Shown piece by piece: positions 1 to 11,005 of a stretch of DNA of 64,000 nt. The position numbers were made by a program, and so were the translations under genes. The notes under the pieces are model-generated. The model did no database searches. It worked only from the letters and a program-made list of their open reading frames with translations, and was not told where the DNA came from. The DNA is from Polytrichum commune (lineage: Eukaryota > Streptophyta > Polytrichopsida > Polytrichales > Polytrichaceae), in NCBI GenBank assembly GCA_950295325.1, contig OX485806.1, forward strand, positions 32,676,001 to 32,740,000, written 5' to 3'. Position 1 is the first letter of the stretch. Each line of letters opens with the position of its first letter.

Positions 1-628
1 AATCCCCAGTATTGTTTCTGGCGTAACATAAAGTGGCACATGGATGATGGGCATGACCATCGCTAGTTATACTACGGCTATGTATTTTGAACAAGTGCTG
101 CAGAGGGGATCCAAGTTCCTTGGATTGCTGCCTCCTACAACCTTCTAATCTCACTACGTCCCTACTGCTCACCATCTACCTGCTCATTTTCACCACATAA
201 AATCCAAACAGGTGGTCATTTCTCAAACACCTGCTCGTTTCCCTAAAACATGATGGCCTGCACGGGTTGACTTCACAACCCTACTCGCTCCACAATTTTT
301 GGCAGAGAGGGATGGGTCCCCTCTGCGGCACTCTACTCATGTATTCAACAAGTGTGATTATCAATTCATCCCTCGGTGTAAATTAACCCTGAGCCATGAT
401 TTCCGGAATGGCTATTTTTCAGAATACAATGATGATGAGACATCGCTTGAGATGCTCACAGCTTGTAATTCCGAACTTTCTACGTACAGTTCTCCAACAT
501 AAGTTAAAAACAATTAGGAAAGGCTGCAGTTCAAGAGTGAAATAGATTGCCCTTTGGTGCAAGATACCATATACATTTTCAACGAAACATTGCTCAAGTG
601 TCGATCGACCCTTACACTCCAACTTCAT
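1..628. other. No gene recognised; upstream flank of the first gene
   Basis: Only short unsupported reading frames occur here. No repeat, RNA gene or clear promoter motif stands out. The stretch should contain the promoter and 5' UTR of the NTPase-nuclease gene whose first in-frame ATG is at 629. A further upstream exon cannot be excluded. Confidence 0.4.
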
Positions 629-3600
629 ATGAAATGTGACTCAGTGATCAAGAAGGCAAAGCTCCTGCCCCAATGCATGGTGTCCTCGATCGCCTCCTTA
701 AGGGAACATCTGAAAACACCGGATCCGCTCTCGCGTCCCGAATGGATGGAGCTCAACCTTCCTGTTGCGGATGTTACCAAATGGGCCTCCACAGACAACA
801 GATTCGCTACCAACGACGGCCGGTTCGCGTACATGGGACGAGTACAGTACCAAGAACTCCGAAAACTCATCTCGCAGCTCATTGCGGCCAGGGAACGGAG
901 CTCCAGTGAAGATACTCGATCTTACGATACGGTGAAGAGCCCAACATTTTACAAAGAAACAGTGAGAAACATCCTTGTTGTGGGCCCTGTGGGAACCGGG
1001 AAGAGTCATGTACTTGCGGCTGCGGCGTCCGACTTCACGGAGGAGTTCCACCGCAGGCATGTCCTCGGAAACCGAAGAAAGCGAGTTGTTTCTATAATGG
1101 ATTGTGAACAACTACTACGGGATCGTGCATTTGTCGTACTTCGTGACGCTCTACTTGTGGCATTTGGTGATGATGACCAAGCCTTGTTGCGGCTAGCAAA
1201 TTGTGAGACATTGGAAGAGTTGAGTCAGTTCTGTGAAGACACTGAGGATACCCTGTTGTGGCTGATGGACCAATGGCAGTCCGTCGATGCAGACCCTGCC
1301 CTCAAGAGCATGTTGTTTAATATCACTACAAATCACGGCCTAGTCCGAGCGACGAATTCCAGCTCCGAAATGGTCGAGAAAGCGTTCCATTCCACTCATC
1401 CACCAGCCAAACTCTTCCTCTGGGATGAAGGTCTTGGGGTGAATTCTCAACCTCTCTCATTTCAAAGCTCTTCACTTGTCCCCGCACATTGAGCTCGATC
1501 CAGCATTTCATTTGGCGTATGGCTTTACTTGGCATATTTGAAGGCACTCATAATGGTATGTTCATCATTCAAATGCATCAGTGAACAGTTCAAATTTTCA
1601 GATGACACATAGTAAAAACACTTCCAATTTTAAAGTTGTAAGCTTCGTCTTGTATTTCCTAGCTTTCTGATAAGATCCTGCGAGGCCTGTTCCCTGGGTG
1701 ACAGTTGAAAGTGCAAACCTTTTCTTATTCAGACGCAAATCGTATCAATGGATTCCACTCATTTGGACTTTTTCCAAGCATGTTGCTCCTCTTTGTGGAA
1801 TAATAAATCATCAGTTCATTTGAAGTGATTGAGAAACAATTGTTCTCCAAGGCAGAGTTGCCATCCCAGGGGCCTGTCGAGATCACTAGGTCAGATCGCA
1901 AGTGTTTAGTCGTTCTGCTTCATTGCTATCATGGTCAATTTAATACGCAATCTTGTAGAAGAGAGCGTCCTTTTTTTATGAAGCATTAGTTTACATAGTG
2001 AATGGTGTAGCTGCCTGTACTCGAAGAATGGATCGCAATTCTAATTTCTAAATTCACTCTGGCTGGCCGCTGTAGGCCTTACTGTGGCCTGCATGAATTA
2101 GTTGGACTGGTGTTGGCATTGTAACAATCAGATTGGATCAGACATAACACATGGTAAACCAGTGTGAATAAAAATTCCCCGATCCACTTAATATCTCTCC
2201 CTAATATTCAGTTTCCAATTATTGACCACATCCTTGTTCTCGTTTCTCTTAGTACACCAAATTGACGATTGGGTCCTTTTATTTATTTTACCAATGCTTC
2301 ATTTATGTTAGTTACGAACCACTACCACATAATCCATAGCGTTCAGCCCTTGAGAGGTGGGACTAGGTACTGCATTGCGAGAAGCGAGAGAATTATGATA
2401 GAGATGGGATTTTATGTAGAATTTTCGTCTAGTGACCGCAGTCATACAATACACCAATATGTATCGATACTGGGAAAATTGTTGTTGATTCTCTTTGTAG
2501 GATGAGGAGCTCGAGTGTTGGAGCAGATGGAAAATTGTGGGAACGGTAAAAGATGGTGAAAAGAGCAAGGAGATACTTGATGAAATGGAGCTGAAGATCC
2601 TTCTGGACGCAACTGGGCGATTACCAGTTTACCTCTCTGGATGGTACGATGCCCTGAAAGAAACAATGCAACATTCTTTGAAAGGGGAGAAGCTCTCCTT
2701 CGAAATAGCTGTGAAGGCTCTACAGTCCCAACCCGCCGTCGAAAAGATGTTTGAGGACCTCAATGCCATGTTCGAGAAAGCGTCCGAGAAGGCCGAGTTG
2801 ACAAAGCTCGTAGATGGAATCGGTAATTTTAATCCTCAGAAAAAATGCTTCGTACATCTAAAGGAAAAGAAGACGTCGAGCCTTCCATCCACCCCAACTT
2901 CAAACTCAATATTAAGCTTGAATCGACTTTTTTGTTGGCCACGTTTTTTTGTCGGTGAATCATTAAGTTATTTCTTTTACATTTTCTGTAAGTTTCAAGG
3001 AGATCGCTTACACAACCACCCCTTATATGTCATTATTTCGGAGACTATCTATGACATTCTCAGGTCTCAGGTGAATTGGTGAAGACGGTCTTTTCCTACC
3101 TGAAACTGAAGTGAAGGATAAAAGAACATAGCAAGAAACCATGTGCCTTAAAAGCAACTTGATCCCCGATACTTCTTTTGACAACAGGTAAGTATCTATT
3201 CGGGGCTCCCATGACTAGGCCAGTAAAAGACATTGACACCCGGCACCTTTGCATCTCGAATGGATTCGGCGCACCCTCGTGCGGGCTTGTGGGCATTGAG
3301 CTTGCGCGGATGATTCATAAATATAAGCACGGTCACCGGTTCTTCGATGCAGCGTGCCTAAATGTGATCCGGCGGGAGTTTGGTATTGAAGGACGTCACC
3401 ATCCGGTGGTGGCAGGAGCGTTGCTGGAAAGGGCGATCATGTGTGCCATGGCCGAGCGTCCCTTGGCGGTGCCTCTGGGCAACATGACGAGGTTGTGCCC
3501 CACGGTTATCGAGCTCGAGAACGGAGCCGAGCAGGCGGCTGTGGAAGAGCTCCACATGGAGTTTCTCAAGGGCGGGAAAGAAGAGTCGCTCTTCATGGTC

Positions 3601-4020
3601 GTGCCCATGTCCACAGCTTACAAGGCGGTCGATGCAGTGCTTCTCGGGTTCCGACGCGAGTCGAAAGGATGCCACATGTACATTGGCGGAGTGCAAATCG
3701 CCGTTGGGAAGCTCCCGAAGCACCGCCTGAACCGCAAGGTGTTCATGAGGAAGGCGTGCATGAAGTTTGTTCCCGTGGCGCTCAGCATGGATGAGGACGT
3801 GTCGTGGTCCATGAACTGGATCGTTCCCGACGTCGAGATGGCGGATTGTGCAGGGCACCACATTCTCGACAAGGATTCGGGCTTCGAGGTTCGCAGCCGC
3901 AGCAGCATTAGTAAAGGGAAGGCCGGTGGAAACCAGGAAGTGGATTGCCTCGAGGTGTTCACCACGTTCCGGCAAATCGACCCGAGGCTTGCGTTTCTGG
4001 ATGCTTTCAAGTTTACCTAA
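629..4020 (+). CDS. Crinkler/RHS-like P-loop NTPase fused to a nuclease-like domain
   Basis: Three exons are proposed: 629-1438, 2501-2822 and 3188-4020, giving 654 residues. The GT...AG introns keep the frame (phase 0, then phase 1). Exon 1 holds a Walker A motif (GPVGTGKS, about residues 119-126) and a Walker B-like KLFLWDE ending near residue 267. Exon 2 holds the TGRLPVYL..W signature that I associate with RHS/Crinkler-type ATPases. Exon 3 resembles their C-terminal PD-(D/E)xK-like domain, with an Asp in AVDAV near residue 526 followed by a GVQIAVGK strand. In oomycetes, chytrids and trypanosomes such proteins are effectors or retrotransposon-associated factors; a role in a plant is unknown. 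No secretion signal or Crinkler N-terminal header is visible. The start could be 629, 677 or an unseen upstream exon. The family call rests on motif recall. Function is inferred. Confidence 0.55.
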
Positions 4021-4157
4021 TAACCCAACCTCATGCCACGGCCGGCCGCATATGTGATAAAATTCCACGATGCAGTGAAAGACCGTGCACTTGACCTCGA
4101 GGGATATCCTTGGCTCACATATTGTTGTTGACCTCCTTTCTTTTCATCCAACTCAAA

Positions 4158-4675
4158 TTTCATTCGGGTTCGAGGTTCGGAGTCGCAGCAGCATCAGCAA
4201 ATGGAAGACCGTCAGCCAGGAAATGGATTGCGTCGAGGTGTTCACGTTCCGGCAATTCAACCCGAGGCTTGCATTTCTGCGTGCTTTCAAATCCACCTAA
4301 CCCAACTTATTCCCACGCCTGCCTCATACTCGATCAAATTATAAGACGCAGTGAAGACCGTGAAAATACCTCCACAGATACCCTTGACTCACATATGATT
4401 TTCGACTTTCTTTCTGTTTCATCCCATTCATCCGATTTTCGAGGTTGCAGTCGCTCGCAGCAGCATCACCAAATGGACGGCCGGCAGCCACGAATGGGTT
4501 GCCTCGAGGTGTTAAACACATTCTGGCAAATCCACCCGAGGCCTGCTTTTCTGGATGCTTTCGTGATCACCTAACCCAACTTATTGCCATGCCGGCCGCA
4601 TACGTGAGCAAATTACACAACGCATTGGAGACTGGTGCAAATTACCTCCACGGATATCCTTGACTCATGTTGTTG
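4158..4675 (+). pseudogene. Two decayed tandem copies of the 3' end of the upstream NTPase-nuclease gene
   Basis: The last ~45 codons and 3' flank of the preceding gene (about 3880-4160) recur at about 4163-4437 and 4438-4675. Shared landmarks are the codons for FEVRSRSSIS, the VDCLEVF block, the RLAFL.AF.. end, and the flanking words TAACCCAACTTATTGCC and GATATCCTTG. The copies carry substitutions and small indels and have no upstream exons. They look like local tandem duplications of about 275-280 bp, not functional genes. Confidence 0.75.
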
Positions 4676-6599
4676 TTGTTGTTGTTCCTCTTTCTATTCA
4701 AATCATTCACCCTTTCAATATGACGTAGTGTTGGTTATTCTAAATGTCTCTTCCAGGGTATGAGATCATGGGACATGGAATCAAATGCGCAAAACAGACC
4801 CAAAACCTGCACATGCATGCGCAAGTCACTTTCCAAACTTCATTGCAAAAGCAGGCATTTCGCTCTTTAATTCGCGTCTCATCCTTCGCTTTGTCCTCGG
4901 TGATAAGGGAATTGGAGCTCATTGCCATGCACTGCATAGCTTAGATTCCATACATCTAATCCAGGTCCACGTTTCTGTTGTATTAATGGAAGTGCTAAGC
5001 TTTATCGGCCTGCCAGAAAGAATAAAACCCCTTTGGTTGCCGTATTCATCACCACAGCATCCCATTTAGAGAATAGTGAGAATCAAAGTCCCATTCACAG
5101 GATCCTTTTCGTGTGACGGCCCAAGACTAGTGGATATCAGGTTAAAATGCAATATGATATCATGTAGTGAGAATTCATAGTTCGTAACCATCAAAATCCA
5201 CCCAAAATTCACTTCGCACTGCAGTATATTCTGTGAGCCATTTTGCAACCTGGAGCAGAAACTTGTTACAGTATTGAGCAACACTTGGTAGACAACTTCT
5301 AAGTGCAATCTAAGACCAGAAAAAAAACAAAAGCATCAAAATGACACTGCTATTTTCCATGACAATGACACTTCGGGAGGGTAATACCGCTGAAAACCTC
5401 TTTATTCATTAGGTACATCAGGAACTCTCCAAACGCAGTCAACTTAGCAGATTGAAGGGAATTCTCAATCTTTCATCAATTGCACGCCGATGCTTCCAGT
5501 TTTTCACACCAAATTGAGAGGCGTGACAGAATTTGCAGTTGGGCATTTCAATACTAATTAAAACTGGATTGATGTATGTGTCAAAAACCCTGTCAATGAA
5601 CAACATTGTAAACGAGGACCCAGAAGCTGTAACCTGGATCCATACTAGAATTTAATGGGCACTCCCAACACGGTCGAGTGCCCATTCAGTAACCTATTCT
5701 ACAAAATATTAGAGCTAAATGCTATACGACATTTACACAGATTAGGGCTCTCCTGCGGGTCTAATTGACAAGCCATATTTCCGCTCGATGACTCCTTCTT
5801 CCCACATATTCCGAGATAGAAACTCGAGATACTACCCACAAAAAGAAAAAATATGTTGTCTGGAGAATAATTTAAGATGTGTCGGAATAACCGAAGAAAA
5901 AAACCCGACACATTTGGAGTCTGGACAATAATTTCACAATATGCGTAAGGGCTAAACCTACACCGCGCAATTACAGAGATTAGAGCTCTCCTGCCAGTTA
6001 ATGTGTTTGCTATTCCCGTGTTCCAGGTATGCCCAAATAAAATCTCGAGATGATACCGGGGGGAAAAGGAGCACTGTAGTTGGGCATTTGAAGGCCCTCG
6101 AAATCCCTGTCAATGGGCCCAGAAGCTACTTTGATGCATGACTAAAACTTGATCCCATCAAAGGAAATAAGGGAAACCAAAAGGGGAGGAAAGCAAAATG
6201 AATTGAGGGAAGGAAGGGAAGGAAGCAACATGAAAAGGAAGGGAAGGTAACTGTCTTGAACTGCTCAAAGTCTGGTCAAAGGCGAAGCCCGGCAAAATTA
6301 GAACTGATGTACGTCGGGAAGACTCACCGACAACACATTCTGGAGCGTGTGGATAGATGACTTCGAGATATTAATTGCATTGAGGGAATTTACCGAAAAA
6401 ATTTCCACATATTCCCCAAAAAGGTGCCTGTATTGAACAGAAACTTGTCTGCTCAAATATTCCGCTTGCCAAGATTGAGGACGAGTTGGAAAACTCCCGG
6501 GGACCCACCGACGACACTTCTTGACCCCTATCGTTGAGATTTCGACTAGTCATACAAATGAAGATTCCGAGCTGGAGAATCAAGCGATTGGTCGGCAAG
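4676..6599. other. No gene recognised
   Basis: Short unsupported reading frames only. Two related ~150-bp segments (near 5696-5890 and 5930-6050) share phrases such as ACAGATTAGGGCTCTCCTGC and CGAGAT..TACC, suggesting a small degenerate repeat. A purine-rich patch lies at about 6170-6250. Confidence 0.35.
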
Positions 6600-6962
6600 T
6601 AGAAATACGACTGCAAGACCATTGGCGTGGTCGCCGTGCAGCAATGGAAAGGCAAGGGGCACGTGTTATGCGTCTCGTTCATCATGCACAGACAGAGTCG
6701 CCCGTACGCTGACCCCATCTTCTCAGCAGTGAGCACATTGGCCGCATAGTCGCAGCATGCCTCCACCTTAACCATAAGGTTTTCCCTGGCGTCACGGATG
6801 ATAGCCTGAAGCGCAACAATTAGTGAGTCCACGTTCAAGAAGAACGTATACTCCAGTCACTTGTCAACGATCACGCTCGACGTGATACTCGAAAAATAGG
6901 TGGCCAGTAAACCTTGATCCAAAACCTGCAATTGCAAAGCGGGATTCACGAACACGTCGATG
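6600..6962 (-). pseudogene. Decayed tandem copy of the glycosyltransferase C-terminus
   Basis: Read on the minus strand, this segment matches the last third of the gene that ends at 6973. It starts at AIDVFVNP, passes through LLATYFSSIT.SVIVDK and continues to AEKMGSAYGRL. It is displaced by about 368 bp. Stop codons and frame breaks split it (one near 6855), and the LLEAM catalytic-helix segment is missing. It lies just past the stop codon of the intact gene, so it is best read as a partial tandem duplication that lost function. Confidence 0.75.
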
Positions 6963-6972
6963 GCGTGTAGGT

Positions 6973-9006
6973 TTATGATTGCAAGAACCTGGGCGTGGTC
7001 GCCGTGCAGCGATCGGAAGGCAAGGGGTACCGACAATAGATCTCGTTCTTCATGCACAGAAACAAACGCTCGTACGCAGACCCCATCTTGGCGGCAGTGA
7101 ACACATCGGCAGCGTACTCCCGGCACGCCTCCCCCTTATCCCTGAGCTTGTCCCGGCCGTCGCGCACGACAGCCTCGAGAGCCGCAACCAGAGAGTGGAC
7201 GTTCGGAAAGAACGTCGACCCCAGCGACTTGTCAACGATCACACTCCACGTGATACTCGAAAAATGGGTGGCCAGCAGGGGCTTCCCGCACTGCATGGCC
7301 TCCAGCAGAGTGTGGTCCATCCCCTGCGACCGAAACGTGGGGTTCACAAAAATGTCGATGGCGTTGTAGAAGTCCGTGAGCTCATCAGGGCGCAAGGGGC
7401 CGACATTCTTGACGTTGTTCGGTGCGAGCTCCTCGTAACGGGAACCCCAGGGTCCGCTCCCCGCGACGAGCAGGAACACGTCGGGGTGCTTCTTCGCGAT
7501 CTGGGCGAACGCTGTAGCCAGCAGCGGGTGGCCCTTGTCTTGGACCAGCCGGCCAGCCGCGCCCAGCACCACGGTCGCGTTAGGTGGAATTTTGTACTTC
7601 GCTCGGAACGCGGCCCCGCGACGGGTATCGGGGTGGAACTGCTTCGCATCAACTCCGTTCAGGATCACGTGGACGCTTCGCGTCGGGATCTGGTAGATGT
7701 TGCGAAGGACGTCGCCGACGGAGTCACTCGTGGCGACATGTTGACGGTAACTGTGGAAGAAGCGAATCTCGCCGACGACTTTAGACAAGCGGCCGAGCAT
7801 GACACTCTCGTAGGCGGGCAATGGAAGGAACCCCTGTAAAGTAAGGGGGCGTAATTCGGTTACTGATCTTAAACCGACACCTATATTTGACTGGTGTGTA
7901 TATAGGTGTGGATCCAAGAAAGGACACCATAAAAGACATGTATTGAAGGAGATTGAAATACGTCATCATAATTTGTTAACAATTCGGGTTCAATAGTCAA
8001 CATGATAATTAGGGGGATAAATAGGTAGTGTGTACTTTTTCTTCTCATATAATCTTTAAGGTCAATAATCTTTTTAAAGATAATAATTTCTATATAGGCA
8101 GGATCTTATATCATCAAAGAGATTCAAGTATCAAACCTGTGTTGCTACTGCACTCCCGGGGCCACTCTCCTGCTGCTGGAGCTTCCGACCCGTGTCGCCG
8201 TTGTGAGCTGCGTGCAAGTCACCGCCGCGGCCGAGCAGGACCTCCTGCACGATGTCGCCGTGGATGCTTTCGAACGCGATCCCGTGCCATGATGCTGCCA
8301 CGTTGCTCACGTTCCGCGCTCGCCAGTGCGGGAGCGCAACGCTCTCCGAGTGCACGATGTCAAACGGTCGAACACTAGACCGGTTCATCTCCGCGAACCG
8401 GCTCCACGCCCGGCCGTAGTCGTAGTTACCGCCCGCGTTCGGCCGCAAAAAGTGAATGTGCAGATTCTTACTCTCCTCCACCCGACCCTCCTCCTTCGAA
8501 TTCTCCCCCATATCCTTCGAGGGTACCGTAAACACGTGCACATCGTGACCCCGCTTCGCAAGCTCACGGTACAATGTGAGCGCGTGGCGTTCCAACCCGC
8601 CCGGCATGCCGCCCACCGGCCACTTCTTTACGAACAACGCAATTCGCAGGAGCTCGGGTGCGCGGCCGTAGCAGAGTTTATTCCACGCGATCTCGAGATC
8701 CCGCAAGTCACCGCTCCAAGACGAATAGGTGTTCGTGTGCCCTTGCAACTTCGGCCTCCCTGCAGCAATAATATCCCCAGCCGATAACCTCACGAAACGA
8801 CTCGCGTTGAAGGGATCGGCAGCGAGTAGAGCCATCATGTACCACAAAAGAGCGCCTGCGGCGACCACCGACCATACGCACACCCATGTCCTCGCCGTCG
8901 ACGTGCACCATGACCCTCCTGCACCCGTCAGCATCTTCCCACCTCCCGACGACGACCTTGCCCTAATTTGGCTCCCCGCCACAGCATGACCAACCCGCTG
9001 CACCAT
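6973..9006 (-). CDS. Golgi-type GT4-like glycosyltransferase
   Basis: Two exons, 8137-9006 and 6973-7833, are joined in phase 0 across a 303-bp GT...AG intron, giving 576 residues. An N-terminal hydrophobic segment (about residues 42-62) predicts a type II membrane protein. The GT-B N-domain shows the GGLERHALTLYRELAKRGHDV motif and the ASWHGIAFESIHGDI block. The C-domain shows ILNGVD, GAAGRLVQDKGH, VAGSGPWG and the LLEAMQCGKPLLAT donor-site helix containing a catalytic-type Glu. It resembles the Arabidopsis AT3G10630/AT4G19460-type family of uncharacterised UDP-glycosyltransferase-superfamily proteins (recalled, not searched). The acceptor substrate is unknown. GC content is much higher than in the surrounding DNA, as expected for a conserved coding region here. 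Confidence 0.85.
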
Positions 9007-9760
9007 CGCAGGTCCACCTTCCCAAATGGAAATGAGAATGATAGTGGTGAATGGCGCCTCGCCTGTGCGTCTATGTCTGTGTATGTAACTAATGCATGGT
9101 CAGAGCCGCGGACTCGAGTGATCACTTTCCAGTTGGGAATGGCGCGCGCTGCATGGATCTTTTGAGGAGACGATTTCAACTCCCCAGCAGCTCCACATCG
9201 CCAAATGAGAACGAGGATGATGGGTGGAGCGTCACAAGTGGTGATGCATGGGTACGGGGTGCCAACACTACCCAGTGAGCTTCCACTTGGAACTGGCGCC
9301 GCAATCTTTCGAGGGGATCATGATGCGGAAATATAATGCGGTCGGTCGTGGAGGCTCGAGGACAGACTTGTACAGCTGTACCCTTGAGAATGTCCACTAA
9401 ATTGCTACCAAAAAGCTGTGTAACGACGATCAAAACATTCATGAATTGGAAAGGTTAGTAGCTCCAGCAGCTCCACGTACCTCCCAAAATGAGATTGAGA
9501 ATGAGAATGAGCGGTGGTTCGCTGATGCGTGGTGCCTCACAATTGCGTGTACGTGTACGAATGCATAGTCAAGGACACCGACGACTAGAGTGACCTTCCA
9601 CTTGGGAATGGCGGCGCAACAGTCTGAGGAAACGATGATGGGGACGCTAGCGAGACATATGTTTGCGGTCGGTCGCGAGCTTCGAGGACAATATTATATA
9701 CAGAGATTCACTCTCAAGAATGGCCACTCAGTTTATCAAGAAGCTGTTCGACCATAACCC
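9005..9760. repeat. Three degenerate tandem repeats upstream of the glycosyltransferase
   Basis: Three related segments begin near 9005, 9173 and 9460. Each runs from an AGCTCCAC...CCAAATGAGAA-like start through an ACTTGGGAATGGCG-like word to a CGAGG..A.GATGATG word. Copies two and three also share GCGGTCGGTCG and CTTGAGAATG. Copy one overlaps the start codon region of the divergent gene, so the repeat probably covers its promoter. Divergence is high. Confidence 0.55.
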
Positions 9761-10244
9761 AGAATACATTTGTACTTGAGACAACATCAGTCGAGCACCG
9801 TGATTAACCCTCTCAAATTAATGGCTGCAGCTACAACGACGACCTCACCAGCTCCACCTTAACGCACTGATTTCAGCGGCGACTCTACGTTCCTGTACCT
9901 GAGGGGATTATGAGCATATTTGCAACTGAAGCTTTGGGCCCAATATAATGAGCGCATTCAAGGCCGCGGCCGAGTCTTGCGAGGAGTCGTGAGTAAGCAA
10001 GCGGGTGTTGCCCTGTTGGGACTGCGGATGTACCAGTGGTGTACATGTAAAGGCGTGGAACGCTAGTCGGGGTTATACGGTTCTTGGAGTGGTTCTTGGA
10101 AAGGTCCTTGGATAAAACTTCCCTTTGAGAGTGTTTGCTTTATTGGGTACCTCCGAATCTGGTGGCCTCATCTCATATTTTCGGATAGCGGCTTGCATTT
10201 TCCAGACACTGATTTGGTAGCTTGGAGACTGGAGTGGTTCGCTG

Positions 10245-11005
10245 AACGTGCCATCATGTAAAGTTGGCGTTAGCGGAGTAGCTTCCTCTTAGGACGGCTC
10301 ATTGATCGCTAATTCCGCAAAGTAGAGTGTGGTTTCTTTTTCCCAGCTCATGCGATTCCATGAGAAACTGGACATCACAAAACTCAAAAGTCATGTACCA
10401 ACACTTATTTCACATGGAATCTTTTTCAAGTTGCAACGCGACTACAAACAATGAAAGGTCGGTCACATCGCGCTACAACAATGAAACAAACCTTTGCAGC
10501 GACTTTAATCTTTTGTTTCTATTTCTAATAATTGCAAGACCTATATTTCCATAGCTGCCCTGCAATGGCTGCTCCGGACAGTTGGGTGGTTTTTATTCCC
10601 AAGTCATGTCATTCTATGAGGAACTCCACATCACAAACCTCAAAATTCATGAACCAGCACTGATTTCACATGGATTCAATGACATCGCACTAACAACATT
10701 GGAACATTCCATGGACCCATCTTCATCTTTTCTTTCCATTTTTTATGGTTGTCAGGCTTATTTTCCCATGGCTTTCCTGCAATGCCTGCTCCGGAAAGTT
10801 GGGTGCTTTTTCCTCCAAGTCATTTGTCATTCGATGAGGAACTGGACAACAGACTCAAACTACCACAATCCTCTGAGTGCTTTGCTAGACGTGCCACCAT
10901 GTTGTTGTAATAAACTTGGCGTTAGTGCAGCAGCTTCCACTTAGGGCAGCTCATTAGCTGTTACTTCCCTACACGGCTGCTCCGGAAAGTGGGGTGATTT
11001 TCCCC
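10245..11005. repeat. Degenerate tandem/dispersed repeat family (CTGCTCCGG-type)
   Basis: Copies of a unit start near 10322, 10568, 10787 and 10974, each around CTGCTCCGGA.AGTTGGGTG, then a T-rich tract with TCCCA, then ATTC.ATGAGGAACT. A second block, GACGTGCCA.CATG followed by CTTGGCGTTAG, occurs at about 10245 and 10885. Related pieces recur far away at about 12290-12580 and 32700-32830. No coding capacity or terminal repeats are visible. Confidence 0.6.

Noticed and set aside
3358-4068. 236-residue minus-strand frame
   Set aside because: It is antisense to exon 3 of the NTPase-nuclease gene, and its openness comes from the high GC of that exon.
6979-7839. 286-residue plus-strand frame
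   Set aside because: Antisense shadow of the GC-rich glycosyltransferase exon. The minus frame has clear family motifs and this one has none.
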